A DNA stretch of 64,000 bases from Pectobacterium sp013449375 (GCF_048593165.1 NZ_CP184271.1), one strand, 5' to 3'. Shown: positions 45,238 to 55,236, numbered from the stretch's first letter. Made by a program: numbers and translations. The notes: generated by a model from the sequence alone, not told the origin.

Positions 45238-45726
45238 TTATTGCACAGTAAACTGACGGCGAATTTTACGCATCAGCAGGAACAACCACGGCCAGAGTAC
45301 GCCATCCACGACGCTATTCCAGAATGTTTCTGGTCGGAAAGCGACATTTATAACTAAAAATTCTGCCCAGAATACCGTGAGGTCCATCAGCAGCGACAAC
45401 AACATGACGATTAATGCCTGCTGCCATAACGCCATATTTCGGAACAGTTGGAATTTAAAGGCGACCAGATAAGAAACAATGCTCAACGCCAGCGCCCGTA
45501 CTCCCAGTGTAGACCCAAGAATCAGATCCATAATCAGACCTAATATAAATCCTGTGCCGACATTCACCCGATGTGGCAATGCCATCACCCAATAGATAAG
45601 GAACAGCGTCAGCCAGGAGGGGCGAAACATGTAGATTTCATCCGGCCACGGCATAATCTGCAAAACCATAGCGATCAGAAAAGAAAGCCAGATAATCCAG
45701 TTGCCATGCCTGCGATAACGGTTCAT
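45238..45726 (-). CDS. mreD: Rod shape-determining protein MreD
   Basis: 162 residues, about five membrane helices. Part of the MreBCD-RodA-PBP2 elongasome. It overlaps the mreC stop by 4 bp (ATGA), so translation is coupled. yhdE follows 8 bp later. Confidence 0.96.
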   Translation of the reverse strand: MNRYRRHGNWIIWLSFLIAMVLQIMPWPDEIYMFRPSWLTLFLIYWVMALPHRVNVGTGFILGLIMDLILGSTLGVRALALSIVSYLVAFKFQLFRNMALWQQALIVMLLSLLMDLTVFWAEFLVINVAFRPETFWNSVVDGVLWPWLFLLMRKIRRQFTVQ

Positions 45727-46706
45727 TGACGGCCTCTCTGCGGCTCGACAGTGGGCGCAGCGGCATCAGGAGGAAGCGGCGGCCCCATGTCGTCAGGCGA
45801 CGGTAAAACCTGCGGCATCATCTGCATCAGGCGTTCATTAGCAACCCGATGAACTTCCGCCGGCGGCAGCGACGTATTGGAGTTATTCTCCACGCCCCAC
45901 AGTAACAGCAGATAGCGCAGACGCTGCAATCCCGCCGTCGGTCGAGCCTGAATAATCGTATAGGCCCGCTGTGTATCGGCTTTGACCGATGACACAACCG
46001 CGACCGGATACCCTTCTGGGAAACGTCCACCCAGACCCGATGTGACCAGCACGTCACCGACACGAATATCAGTATTGTTAGGGAGGTGTTCCAGTTGCAG
46101 ATCGTCAGCGCAGCCATTACCGGCAGCAATCACCCGGATATCATTGCGCAACACCTGAATGGGCAGCGCGTGGGAAACATCACAAATCAACAAAACTCGG
46201 CTGGTAAACTCACCAACCGCCACAACCTGACCCACCACGCCTTTATCGCTGATGACCGGTTGCCCTTCATACACGCCGTTCGCCTGACCTTTATCAATCA
46301 CGACCTGATCGCTGTAAGGGTCGGTTCCGGCAGACATCACCTGCGTTACCATCTTATGCTCATCCTGACGCAGCGGCGAGCCGAGCAATTCACGTAACCG
46401 CGCATTTTCCTGCTTGAGCTGGCCCAGCAACAGCAAGTCGCTGTTTTTCATCAACAGTTCCTGACGCAGTGCGGTATTTTCAAGGCCTAATTGCCCACGG
46501 GTTGCCAGTGAGGCAGACATATTGTCCAGAACCTGACGGGGCCCATTCGCCAGAAAATAAAATGGGCTGACGGCGGTATCCATGTACGTTCTGATTTTGA
46601 CGAACGAACCAAGCCGACTGTCCGCAACGATCACGACAATCGCGGTAACGACAGCAAGAAAAAGTCGTAATTGCAGGGAAGGCCCCCTGCTAAAAAGCGG
46701 CTTCAT
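45723..46706 (-). CDS. mreC: Rod shape-determining protein MreC
   Basis: 327 residues from ATG 46706; 23 extra upstream codons are not conserved. One membrane helix (~15-32), a periplasmic coiled coil (~70-110) and a beta-barrel domain (~115-270). The tail is Pro-rich and disordered. MreC activates PBP2-RodA. Confidence 0.96.
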   Translation of the reverse strand: MKPLFSRGPSLQLRLFLAVVTAIVVIVADSRLGSFVKIRTYMDTAVSPFYFLANGPRQVLDNMSASLATRGQLGLENTALRQELLMKNSDLLLLGQLKQENARLRELLGSPLRQDEHKMVTQVMSAGTDPYSDQVVIDKGQANGVYEGQPVISDKGVVGQVVAVGEFTSRVLLICDVSHALPIQVLRNDIRVIAAGNGCADDLQLEHLPNNTDIRVGDVLVTSGLGGRFPEGYPVAVVSSVKADTQRAYTIIQARPTAGLQRLRYLLLLWGVENNSNTSLPPAEVHRVANERLMQMMPQVLPSPDDMGPPLPPDAAAPTVEPQRGRQ

Positions 46707-46880
46707 AAAATTTGCGTATTCCTCGACAGCAACCTCAAATCGCCCCTGGCGATTTTTAACGTCACAAAGCGGCACCCCGTAGGGCGGATTTCATTCGCTC
46801 AGGCAAATAAAAAAGGGGTAACCACGAGAGATGAAAAACGCAGGCGTTCATCCATCCGGTCCCCCCTTTTCCAGACAGGA

Positions 46881-47924
46881 TTACTCCTCGCTGAACAAAT
46901 CGCCACCATGCATGTCGATCATTTCCAGCGCCTTGCCGCCACCACGGGCAACACAGGTCAGTGGATCTTCAGCCACCACGACCGGAATACCGGTTTCTTC
47001 CATCAGCAAGCGATCCAGGTTACGCAGCAGCGCGCCGCCGCCGGTTAACACCATACCGCGTTCGGAAATATCGGAGGCCAGCTCCGGTGGGCACTGTTCC
47101 AACGCCGCCATGACCGCGCTGACGATACCCGTCAACGGCTCTTGCAGCGCTTCCAGAATTTCGTTGGAATTCAACGTGAAACCACGCGGCACACCTTCAG
47201 CCAGGTTACGACCGCGTACTTCAATCTCAAGCACTTCATCGCCCGGATACGCAGAGCCGATTTCATGCTTGATACGCTCCGCCGTTGCTTCACCGATCAG
47301 TGAACCATAGTTACGGCGAACGTAGTTGATGATCGCTTCATCAAAGCGGTCACCACCAATACGGACAGAAGAGGAGTACACCACGCCATTCAGCGAGATC
47401 ACCGCGACTTCCGTGGTACCACCACCGATATCTACGACCATGGAACCTGTCGCTTCGGATACCGGCATGCCAGCACCGATCGCAGCCGCCATCGGCTCTT
47501 CGATCAGGAACACTTCACGGGCACCCGCACCAAGTGCAGATTCGCGAATGGCACGACGTTCAACCTGGGTTGCGCCTACCGGAACACACACCAGCACGCG
47601 CGGGCTCGGACGCATAAAGCTGTCGCTATGCACTTGCTTAATGAAGTGCTGCAACATTTTTTCCGTGACCTGGAAATCGGCGATAACACCGTCTTTCATC
47701 GGGCGAATCGCCACGATATTCCCAGGCGTTCTGCCCAGCATCTGCTTAGCGTCGTGACCTACCGCCGCCACGCTTTTTTGGGAACCGGCGCGATCCTGAC
47801 GAATCGCAACCACGGAGGGTTCATTCAGTATGATGCCCTGCCCTTTAACGTAAATCAGGGTATTGGCGGTACCCAGGTCGATGGACAAGTCGTTGGAAAA
47901 CATGCCACGAAATTTCTTAAACAT
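46881..47924 (-). CDS. mreB: Cell shape-determining actin homologue MreB
   Basis: 347 residues from ATG 47924 (MFKKFRGMFSNDLSIDLGTA). Actin-like ATPase that forms membrane-bound filaments to guide side-wall synthesis. Phosphate loops DLGTANTLIY and VDIGGGTTEVAVIS, and adenosine motif LTGGGALLRNLD are intact. First gene of mreBCD. Confidence 0.98.
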   Translation of the reverse strand: MFKKFRGMFSNDLSIDLGTANTLIYVKGQGIILNEPSVVAIRQDRAGSQKSVAAVGHDAKQMLGRTPGNIVAIRPMKDGVIADFQVTEKMLQHFIKQVHSDSFMRPSPRVLVCVPVGATQVERRAIRESALGAGAREVFLIEEPMAAAIGAGMPVSEATGSMVVDIGGGTTEVAVISLNGVVYSSSVRIGGDRFDEAIINYVRRNYGSLIGEATAERIKHEIGSAYPGDEVLEIEVRGRNLAEGVPRGFTLNSNEILEALQEPLTGIVSAVMAALEQCPPELASDISERGMVLTGGGALLRNLDRLLMEETGIPVVVAEDPLTCVARGGGKALEMIDMHGGDLFSEE

Positions 47925-48240
47925 AACTAAAGGATAATCCTGCAAGCTGGGGGCGAAAAATAAATCCGCCTACTTTACCAACCACACGAAGCAGCGACAA
48001 GGCACGAAAAGGCTCTGCTTCGGTGAAAAATGAGTCTGCGTTGCGCTCGTCGGCGTCAGGGAGAAGGCACAACATGCTTTCTCCTCAGGCGGCAAGGCAT
48101 CTTACCGCTGTCCACCCGACAGCATTGCGCTAACACAGGACATAAAATCTAACATTTAATCGGATTGCCGCTATCGTAAGCACACACTAACCGATTTAAC
48201 AACCGCCTCATTCTACGTCAATTTGCACAGGACGTTTATA
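47925..48240 (-). promoter_or_regulatory. mreB upstream/leader region
   Basis: 316 bp between csrD and mreB, with no gene. It includes a hairpin GGAGAAGGCA/TGCTTTCTCC (48060-48069, 48075-48084; one mismatch) without a T tract. It probably holds the mreB promoters, but no clear -35/-10 pair was assigned. Confidence 0.55.
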
Positions 48241-50178
48241 CTAAACACGATGCCGCGATGAATATTTTTTCAGCTCATCCGTTACAAGGACTGATGCGGC
48301 AAAAAAATCCCCTTGCCCACCATAGACACCCTTGCCCAACAGCATTCGCCACTCCTCTTTGGTACGCACGCCAGCGGCAAACACCCGCGTTTGCGTGCCT
48401 TTACAGGCTTCGGTCAGGCTTTGTACAAACAGCTGATTTTCTGGGCGGCGTTCAAGACTACGCACCAAACCGGGATGAAGCTTGATGATCTCCACGGGGA
48501 GTGACTTGATATACGTCGTACTCACCAGCGTTAAACCCGCCTGCGTGACGGCCAGACGACAGCCTAATCCCAGAATCACATTAAGAACGGGTCGCAGACG
48601 GCCGATATATTGACAAACATCTGCCTCTGCAAGTTCAAATAAAATGCGCTGCCGCTGCGTTTTCGGACATTGGAGTAAGATTTCTTTAAGCCAACGCAGG
48701 AAAGGCTTCTGCAAAAGTGAGTCTACACTTACCGGCAAAGCCAGTGTTTCTCCAGGCCAGCTCGCTGATAAATCAATAATACGCGCCACCAACTGCCGAT
48801 CATAGCTGGCTGCCAGCCCCAGTTGTTGAACCAGCGGCATATACTCCGCGGCGAGCAGTTCCTGTTCTCCGTCGTAGATCCGGCTCATCATTTCACGATG
48901 ATGTACCACGCCCTCTTTCGTGACAGCGGGTTTCTGATACAGCCGCGGGCCGCCGCGGGCCAACGTCTGTTCCAGCAACGTGCGCCATTTCACGCTGCCA
49001 CGCCCTTTGTCTGGCACCTGCCTGTCAAACACACACCAACTATTACCGCCCTGCAACACTGCGTTGCGTGTCGCGTCCTCCACGCTCTCCATCACCTGCT
49101 CGGCACTTTGCCCGCCGCGATAGGCACAGATACCAATGTGGAGAACGTCCTCGCGATCGATCAACGGACAGGCGGGGAGAATATCGATAGACTTCACCAA
49201 CTGCGTGGCAATTGCAGTGGCTTCCTTTAGCGTGCTGTGGGGGAGCAATACGGTGAAATCGCTGCTGAAGTAACGCGCCAGCAGCGCGGAGGGATAACGC
49301 ATGACAAACGTCGATAGCAGGTTGATCAGCGTGAAACGGTATTCCTGAAGTGCACTGGTATAGCCATGCGTTTCCTGCAAGGTTTCAAAATCGGGTACGC
49401 GGATCATCATGACAACGCCGTGCGTCCCCACTTCTTCACCCTCTTCCAATTGCGTGGTCAGCTGATTATCAAAAAACAGACGATTACTCAGCCCAGTTTC
49501 GGCATCCTGTGCGGCGAACGCGCGAATTAAGGTATCAACCCGCCCGCGTTCCTCACGCGCTTCGACTAAATCAGACAACAGTTTATCGAGCGCGCCGCTG
49601 GTATTCACCGGCCATTCACGTACCGAGCCCTGCATAACCGATTCACGTTCGCCCTTGAGAATACGCTGTGCCCGCGCCTCCAACTCTTCCTGCCCAGCAA
49701 CCTGCAGACGCAACCAGCGAATGGAAAAGTACAGCATGAGAAGCATCAAGCCCGCAGCCAGCAATACCGATAGCGTCGACACCACGAAACGCGGTAAACC
49801 AATCAGCGGGTCGACATATTTCAAGGCGACCGTCATGTTCAGATGATGCATCAGCGGAAATTCAACCTCGTGATAGAGGTGTGTGCGTTCCCAGCCAGCC
49901 TCAGGCAACTGTATTGAATAGAGTGTCGAATCGTTGTCCTGAATATCCAGCGCCACAATGCCTGCCGTTTTCATCATTCCCGGCAGCCAATATTGAATAT
50001 TTTCGGGCGATTGCACTAATAGCGCCTGATCGATACTGGCCGTGACCTCGCGTAGCTGCTGCTCGGTTCGCAACTGGCTATAATAACAGAGGCTAAATAT
50101 GGTACTGAAAAACATAAGAAAAATGGCGAGAACCGTCAGCAATACTATGAGTATCGAGAACCTGGTCGTAAATCCCAT
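48241..50178 (-). CDS. csrD: RNase E specificity factor CsrD
   Basis: 645 residues. Two membrane helices (~8-32 and ~132-152) flank a periplasmic region, then come a HAMP-like segment, a GGDEF domain and an EAL domain. Both catalytic motifs are degenerate: the GGDEF signature reads FSSDF, and the EAL triad reads EMM. So it should not make or cut c-di-GMP. This agrees with CsrD, which targets the sRNAs CsrB/CsrC for RNase E decay and so controls CsrA (RsmA), a key virulence switch in soft-rot bacteria. Upstream of mreB as in E. coli. Confidence 0.93.
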   Translation of the reverse strand: MGFTTRFSILIVLLTVLAIFLMFFSTIFSLCYYSQLRTEQQLREVTASIDQALLVQSPENIQYWLPGMMKTAGIVALDIQDNDSTLYSIQLPEAGWERTHLYHEVEFPLMHHLNMTVALKYVDPLIGLPRFVVSTLSVLLAAGLMLLMLYFSIRWLRLQVAGQEELEARAQRILKGERESVMQGSVREWPVNTSGALDKLLSDLVEAREERGRVDTLIRAFAAQDAETGLSNRLFFDNQLTTQLEEGEEVGTHGVVMMIRVPDFETLQETHGYTSALQEYRFTLINLLSTFVMRYPSALLARYFSSDFTVLLPHSTLKEATAIATQLVKSIDILPACPLIDREDVLHIGICAYRGGQSAEQVMESVEDATRNAVLQGGNSWCVFDRQVPDKGRGSVKWRTLLEQTLARGGPRLYQKPAVTKEGVVHHREMMSRIYDGEQELLAAEYMPLVQQLGLAASYDRQLVARIIDLSASWPGETLALPVSVDSLLQKPFLRWLKEILLQCPKTQRQRILFELAEADVCQYIGRLRPVLNVILGLGCRLAVTQAGLTLVSTTYIKSLPVEIIKLHPGLVRSLERRPENQLFVQSLTEACKGTQTRVFAAGVRTKEEWRMLLGKGVYGGQGDFFAASVLVTDELKKYSSRHRV

Positions 50179-50263
50179 CCCTGCGTCCTATTCCAAATAA
50201 TTGTTATTTCTGCGAGTTTGTTGTTTTTTATCAGTTCGCATAGGCCAGCTACATAGTAGCTTT

Positions 50264-50297
50264 TTTAACAAACAGTACCTTTTAACAAACAGTACCT
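50264..50297. repeat. 17-bp perfect tandem duplication
   Basis: TTTAACAAACAGTACCT occurs twice head to tail (50264-50280 and 50281-50297), 10 bp before the ERIC-like element. Confidence 0.9.
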
Positions 50298-50307
50298 GTA
50301 ATAACTA

Positions 50308-50439
50308 TACCCTAAATAATTCAAGTTCCAGGACAAAACGCTAGCGTTTTGAACAACGCAAAGCGTTGGCCCGCTAGAGCGAGGCTCAGAGATGAGCTGG
50401 GTATTGCCAACGCACATGCGGCTTGAAGAATGACGGGTA
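50308..50439. repeat. ERIC-like inverted-repeat element
   Basis: 132-bp element. The left end TACCCTAAATAATTCAAG and right end CTTGAAGAATGACGGGTA are imperfect inverted repeats, like the ends of enterobacterial ERIC/MITE-type repeats. The inner part has an 18-bp perfect palindrome (50334-50351), a stem CAACGC/GCGTTG (50354-50359, 50363-50368) and GCGTTGGC pairing with GCCAACGC (50363-50370, 50406-50413). The usual ERIC core (with GACTGGGGTGA) is not visible, so it may be a variant or a related family. Confidence 0.7.
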
Positions 50440-50591
50440 GAAGCCACCTTCGAGTGGTTGTTACACCCTGAAAAAAAGTATTTCATCTCTCCTGTCGCGG
50501 TTTCTACCGCAATTAATCTATAACTAAGTGAACGGTAAGCAGTAAAAACGCCACTTTGCGTCAACAATAATAATGACTGGCGGGAGTTCAC

Positions 50592-51593
50592 ATGCAAAAA
50601 CATCGCAAGTTCACGGAAGCCGACGTTACGCCGGAATCCCTCTTCTATCAGCGCCGACGCGTACTCAAAGCGCTGGGTATTTCCGCTGCCGCGCTTTCAC
50701 TCCCCTTTTCTGCACAGGCCGACCTGCTGGCCTGGTTTAAAGGTGCCGATAAACCCAAAGCGCCGCCGGGTAAACCGCTCACGTTTAGCCAACCTGCGGA
50801 CTGGAAGATCGATTTACCACTCACGCCGGAAGATAAGGTCACGGGGTATAACAACTTCTATGAGTTCGGGCTCGATAAAGCCGACCCGGCAGCGAATGCT
50901 GGTGGGTTAAAAACCGAAGGCTGGACCATCAAGATAGACGGTGATGTCGCTAAACCCCTCACGCTGGATATCGACGACTTGCTCAAACGCTTTCCGCTGG
51001 AAGAGCGCATCTATCGTTTCCGCTGCGTCGAAGCGTGGTCAATGGTGATTCCGTGGGTTGGATTTGAGCTGGCCAAGCTGATCAAATTCGCCGAACCCAC
51101 CAGCAACGCACGCTACGTAGCATTTCAAACGCTTTACGACCCAGAACAAATGCCGGGACAAAAAGATCGCTTTATGGGCGGCGGGCTGGATTACCCCTAT
51201 GTAGAAGGGCTACGGCTGGATGAAGCCATGAACCCTTTGGCGCTGCTGGCCGTCGGCGTTTACGGCAAGACACTGCCGCCGCAGAACGGTGCCCCCATCC
51301 GCTTAGTCACGCCGTGGAAATACGGCTTCAAAAACATCAAATCCATCGTACATATCCGGTTCACTCGTGAGAAACCACCCTGCACCTGGAATCTGGCAGC
51401 CCCGGACGAATATGGCTTCTATGCCAACGTTAACCCCCATGTGGATCACCCGCGCTGGTCGCAAGCGACAGAACGCGTCATCGGTTCAGGCGGCCTACTT
51501 AACGTTGAGCGTCAACCCACGCTGTTGTTCAACGGCTATGCGGAACAGGTCGCTTCGCTGTATCGCGGCTTGAATCTGCGTGAAAACTTTTAG
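50592..51593 (+). CDS. msrP: Periplasmic methionine-sulfoxide reductase catalytic subunit MsrP
   Basis: 333 residues. Molybdopterin enzyme (YedY) that repairs oxidised methionines in periplasmic proteins. Twin-arginine signal RRRVLKALGISAAALSLPFSAQA (cleavage near residue 45). The Mo-ligand Cys is in YRFRCVEAWSMV (~146). Electrons come from the membrane partner MsrQ, 79 bp downstream. Confidence 0.96.
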   Translation: MQKHRKFTEADVTPESLFYQRRRVLKALGISAAALSLPFSAQADLLAWFKGADKPKAPPGKPLTFSQPADWKIDLPLTPEDKVTGYNNFYEFGLDKADPAANAGGLKTEGWTIKIDGDVAKPLTLDIDDLLKRFPLEERIYRFRCVEAWSMVIPWVGFELAKLIKFAEPTSNARYVAFQTLYDPEQMPGQKDRFMGGGLDYPYVEGLRLDEAMNPLALLAVGVYGKTLPPQNGAPIRLVTPWKYGFKNIKSIVHIRFTREKPPCTWNLAAPDEYGFYANVNPHVDHPRWSQATERVIGSGGLLNVERQPTLLFNGYAEQVASLYRGLNLRENF

Positions 51594-51672
51594 CGACTGA
51601 TCCCAAAACGTGAGCAAATAACACAAAACGTCTAACCAATAACACCTTGTCAGGATAGGAATCCACATCAGC

Positions 51673-52272
51673 ATGAGACTGACGCTACAACACATTACCC
51701 GGTTAAAAGTGCTACTCCATCTGGCTGGTTTTCTGCCACTGCTGTGGCTGATATTGTCGGTTGACCAAGGGTGGTTCAGCGCTGATCCGGCCAAGGATAT
51801 CCAGCACTTTACCGGCAGGATGGCGTTGAAATTGCTGCTGGCGACGCTGTTGGTCACCCCACTGGCGCGCTACGGCACGCAGCCGCTGCTTATTCGCTGT
51901 CGTCGGCTCCTCGGGCTGTGGTGCTTTTTCTGGGCGACGTTACATCTGGTGAGCTATACGCTGTTGGAGCTGGGTCTGAGCCATCTGGCGCTGTTGGGTA
52001 ATGAACTGATATCCCGTCCCTATTTGACGCTGGGTGTCATAAGCTGGCTGATTTTGCTGGCATTGGCGGTGACATCGCCACAGATAATGATGCGTAAGTT
52101 GGGATCGCAGTGGCAAAAACTGCATAATTTCGTCTATTTAGTCGCCATCCTTGCGCCTATCCACTATCTTTGGTCAGTTAAAACGCTGTCTCCACAGCCC
52201 ATTTTGTATGCGCTCGCAGCGCTGATATTGCTGCTGTTGCGTTATAAGAAATTTCGCCAATGGTGGCGCTAA
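51673..52272 (+). CDS. msrQ: Haem-containing membrane subunit MsrQ
   Basis: 199 residues, about six membrane helices. MsrQ (YedZ) carries b-type haem and passes electrons from the quinone/flavin pool to MsrP. His residues in HFTGRMALKLLL, TLHLVSYTLLEL and KLHNFVYLVAI are likely ligands. Start ATG 51673 with AGGATAGGAA upstream. Confidence 0.95.
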   Translation: MRLTLQHITRLKVLLHLAGFLPLLWLILSVDQGWFSADPAKDIQHFTGRMALKLLLATLLVTPLARYGTQPLLIRCRRLLGLWCFFWATLHLVSYTLLELGLSHLALLGNELISRPYLTLGVISWLILLALAVTSPQIMMRKLGSQWQKLHNFVYLVAILAPIHYLWSVKTLSPQPILYALAALILLLLRYKKFRQWWR

Positions 52273-52526
52273 GCGCCGCAGCAACACAGGAAAAGCCGAT
52301 TACGGACCTCAGTGAAATTCACGCCGCCTCACGGTCTGGTTCAGGAATATCTCCGCAGATAAGACCAGTATTTAGCTGCGAATTGCCACGATATGGTTAT
52401 AATGCACGACTTTAATTTCTCGGGTCGGACAATTTGCATCACGAAAGGTGACAAACGAATAGCTTCGCGCTATTTTGTGCGACACGGTTTTGCCAATCTT
52501 GGTCAATCGCGGGAGATAGCAGCACA

Positions 52527-52979
52527 ATGGCAGAAAAATTTCACATTTTGCTCTTGAACGGTCCAAACCTAAATCTGCTAGGAACCCGAGAGCCCGACAA
52601 ATACGGTAAGACGACGCTAGCAGACATTGTCAGCGAACTGGAAACACAGGCGCAGACATTGAACGTGAAGTTTTCCCACCTGCAATCCAACGCGGAACAT
52701 GTTCTGATCGATACCATCCATCAGGCCAGAGGAAACACAGACTTCATTCTGATTAACCCAGCGGCATTCACCCACACCAGTGTTGCGCTGCGTGATGCCC
52801 TGCTGGCGGTCTCGATTCCGTTTATCGAAATTCATCTGTCCAACGTGCACGCACGCGAGCCTTTTCGTCATCACTCCTATCTTTCTGATGTTGCGGTAGG
52901 CGTGATATGTGGCTTGGGGGCAGATGGCTATCAGTATGCTTTACAGACGGCGGTAAAACGCCTGTCAACTTCCAATTAA
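52527..52979 (+). CDS. aroQ: 3-dehydroquinate dehydratase, type II
   Basis: 150 residues, dodecameric type II dehydroquinase of the shikimate pathway. Flexible loop LNLLGTREPDKYG with catalytic Arg/Tyr, INPAAFTHTSVALRDAL, and the catalytic His in IEIHLSNVHAREPFR. Located just before accB. E. coli has type I AroD instead; the type II gene here is normal for Pectobacterium, Yersinia and relatives. Confidence 0.96.
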   Translation: MAEKFHILLLNGPNLNLLGTREPDKYGKTTLADIVSELETQAQTLNVKFSHLQSNAEHVLIDTIHQARGNTDFILINPAAFTHTSVALRDALLAVSIPFIEIHLSNVHAREPFRHHSYLSDVAVGVICGLGADGYQYALQTAVKRLSTSN

Positions 52980-53003
52980 ACAAAAGAGTACGGAACCACA
53001 TCC

Positions 53004-53471
53004 ATGGATATTCGTAAAATCAAAAAACTGATCGAACTGGTTGAAGAGTCCGGCATCGCCGAACTGGAAATTTCTGAAGGTGAAGAATCAGTACGTATCA
53101 GTCGTGCCCCAGCAGCGGTTAACTACCCGATGATGCAACAGGCTTACGCTACGCCAATGATGCAGCCACAGCCTGCTCTGGCCGCGGCCGTTGCACCAGC
53201 GCCAGTGGAAGCTGCAGCAGCACCGGCTGCCATCAGTGGACACATCGTTCGTTCTCCAATGGTTGGAACCTTCTATCGCACCCCAAGCCCAGACGCTAAA
53301 GCGTTCGTGGAAGTGGGTCAGCACGTCAACGTTGGCGATACCCTGTGCATCGTCGAAGCCATGAAAATGATGAACCAGATCGAAGCCGACAAAGCGGGCG
53401 TGGTGAAAGCCATTCTGCTCGAAAGCGGTCAGCCGGTCGAATTTGACGAGCCACTGATTGTCATCGAATAA
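53004..53471 (+). CDS. accB: Biotin carboxyl carrier protein of acetyl-CoA carboxylase
   Basis: 155 residues. N-terminal part for AccC contact, Ala/Pro-rich linker (~45-78), C-terminal biotinyl domain with the biotinylated Lys in VEAMKMMNQ. AccB also represses its operon in E. coli. 24 bp after aroQ and 11 bp before accC. Confidence 0.98.
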   Translation: MDIRKIKKLIELVEESGIAELEISEGEESVRISRAPAAVNYPMMQQAYATPMMQPQPALAAAVAPAPVEAAAAPAAISGHIVRSPMVGTFYRTPSPDAKAFVEVGQHVNVGDTLCIVEAMKMMNQIEADKAGVVKAILLESGQPVEFDEPLIVIE

Positions 53472-53482
53472 CGAGGCTTATC

Positions 53483-54826
53483 ATGTTAGATAAAATCGTT
53501 ATCGCTAACCGCGGAGAGATCGCGCTGCGTATTTTGCGTGCCTGTAAAGAGCTGGGCATCAAAACCGTCGCCGTTCACTCCAGTGCGGATCGCGATTTGA
53601 AACACGTATTGCTGGCGGACGAAACCGTGTGTATCGGCCCGGCGCCGTCAACAAAAAGCTATCTGAATATCCCTGCGATTATTTCTGCTGCGGAAATCAC
53701 CGGTGCCGTCGCGATTCACCCTGGCTACGGCTTCCTGTCCGAAAATGCGGATTTCGCCGAGCAGGTTGAACGCTCTGGCTTTATCTTCATCGGCCCACGC
53801 GCAGAAACTATTCGCCTGATGGGCGACAAAGTGTCCGCCATCACCGCGATGAAAAAAGCAGGAGTTCCAACCGTACCTGGCTCTGATGGCCCGTTAGACG
53901 GTGACATGGACGCTAACCGCGCTCATGCCAAACGCATCGGCTATCCAGTCATCATCAAAGCCTCTGGCGGCGGTGGCGGTCGTGGTATGCGTGTAGTGCG
54001 CAGTGACAAAGAGCTGGAACAATCCATCAGCATGACCCGTGCGGAAGCCAAAGCGGCTTTCAACAACGACATGGTCTACATGGAGAAATACCTGGAAAAC
54101 CCACGTCACGTGGAAATTCAGGTATTGGCTGACGGCCAAGGCAACGCCATCTATTTGGCCGAGCGTGACTGTTCCATGCAGCGTCGCCACCAGAAAGTGG
54201 TGGAAGAAGCGCCAGCACCGGGCATCACCGACGAACTGCGTCGCAACATCGGCGATCGCTGCGCCAAAGCCTGTATCGATATCAACTATCGTGGCGCGGG
54301 TACGTTCGAGTTCCTGTACGAAAACGGCGAGTTCTACTTCATTGAAATGAACACCCGTATTCAGGTGGAGCATCCGGTCACCGAGATGATTACCGGCGTG
54401 GATCTGATCAAAGAGCAGCTGCGCATCGCTGCCGGTCTGCCATTGTCCATCAAGCAGAAAAACGTCAAGGTTCGCGGTCATGCGGTGGAATGCCGTATCA
54501 ATGCGGAAGATCCGAACACGTTCCTGCCAAGCCCGGGTAAAATCACGCGTTTCCACGCGCCGGGCGGCTTTGGTGTCCGTTGGGAATCGCATATTTACGC
54601 CGGTTATACCGTACCGCCGTATTACGATTCGATGATCGGCAAGCTGATCACCTACGGCGAAACGCGGGAAATCGCGATTTCCCGTATGAAGAACGCGCTG
54701 GCTGAACTGATCATCGATGGCATCAAAACCAACATCGAACTTCAGATGAAGATCATGAGCGACGAAAACTTCCAGAGAGGTGGCACGAACATCCACTATC
54801 TGGAGAAGAAACTCGGCTTGCAGTAA
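53483..54826 (+). CDS. accC: Biotin carboxylase
   Basis: 447 residues. ATP-grasp enzyme that carboxylates biotin on AccB, the first half-reaction of fatty-acid synthesis. ASGGGGGRGMRVV glycine loop, QRRHQKVVEEAPAP, and EMNTRIQVEHPVTE catalytic segment all present. Followed by a strong terminator. Confidence 0.99.
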   Translation: MLDKIVIANRGEIALRILRACKELGIKTVAVHSSADRDLKHVLLADETVCIGPAPSTKSYLNIPAIISAAEITGAVAIHPGYGFLSENADFAEQVERSGFIFIGPRAETIRLMGDKVSAITAMKKAGVPTVPGSDGPLDGDMDANRAHAKRIGYPVIIKASGGGGGRGMRVVRSDKELEQSISMTRAEAKAAFNNDMVYMEKYLENPRHVEIQVLADGQGNAIYLAERDCSMQRRHQKVVEEAPAPGITDELRRNIGDRCAKACIDINYRGAGTFEFLYENGEFYFIEMNTRIQVEHPVTEMITGVDLIKEQLRIAAGLPLSIKQKNVKVRGHAVECRINAEDPNTFLPSPGKITRFHAPGGFGVRWESHIYAGYTVPPYYDSMIGKLITYGETREIAISRMKNALAELIIDGIKTNIELQMKIMSDENFQRGGTNIHYLEKKLGLQ

Positions 54827-54856
54827 GCACGGTACGAGTTTTGTCGTGATACGTTT

Positions 54857-54889
54857 AAAGGCTGGTGAAAACCGGCCTTTTTCTTTTTC
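54857..54889 (+). terminator. Terminator after accBC
   Basis: Stem AAAGGCTGG/CCGGCCTTT (54857-54865, 54872-54880; one G-T pair) followed by TTCTTTTTC. Confidence 0.88.
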
Positions 54890-54993
54890 TATGAATTCAG
54901 GCTAGTCAATTAGCTCACATGCCGTAAAATTCCCGCTTTCGTCATCACGACGTTCATAACGATGCCAATCCTCCCTTTACGGTGGAGAAAAAC

Positions 54994-55236
54994 ATGGATA
55001 CACGCTTTCCTCAGGCGCACAAAGAGGCACGCTGGGCGTTTGGCCTGACGCTGGTTTATTTAGTGGCCTGGGTGCTTGCCGCCTATTTGCCTGACAACAC
55101 ACAAGGGATAACCGGTCTTCCACACTGGTTTGAGATGGCCTGCCTGTTGCTGCCGCTCGTGTTTACGCTGCTGTGCTGGCTGATGGTTCGCGTCATTTTC
55201 CGCGATATCTCACTGGAGAGTGACGATGCAAATTGA
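54994..55236 (+). CDS. yhdT: YhdT family small membrane protein
   Basis: 80 residues from ATG 54994 (GGAG upstream), matching E. coli YhdT (TRFPQAHKEARWAFGLTL). Two membrane helices (~15-36 and ~47-70). Function unknown; always precedes panF and overlaps it by 11 bp, so the two are coupled. Confidence 0.93.
   Translation: MDTRFPQAHKEARWAFGLTLVYLVAWVLAAYLPDNTQGITGLPHWFEMACLLLPLVFTLLCWLMVRVIFRDISLESDDAN

Noticed and set aside
53894..54796. 300-codon antisense frame in accC
   Set aside because: Shadow of a highly biased coding sequence; no independent evidence.
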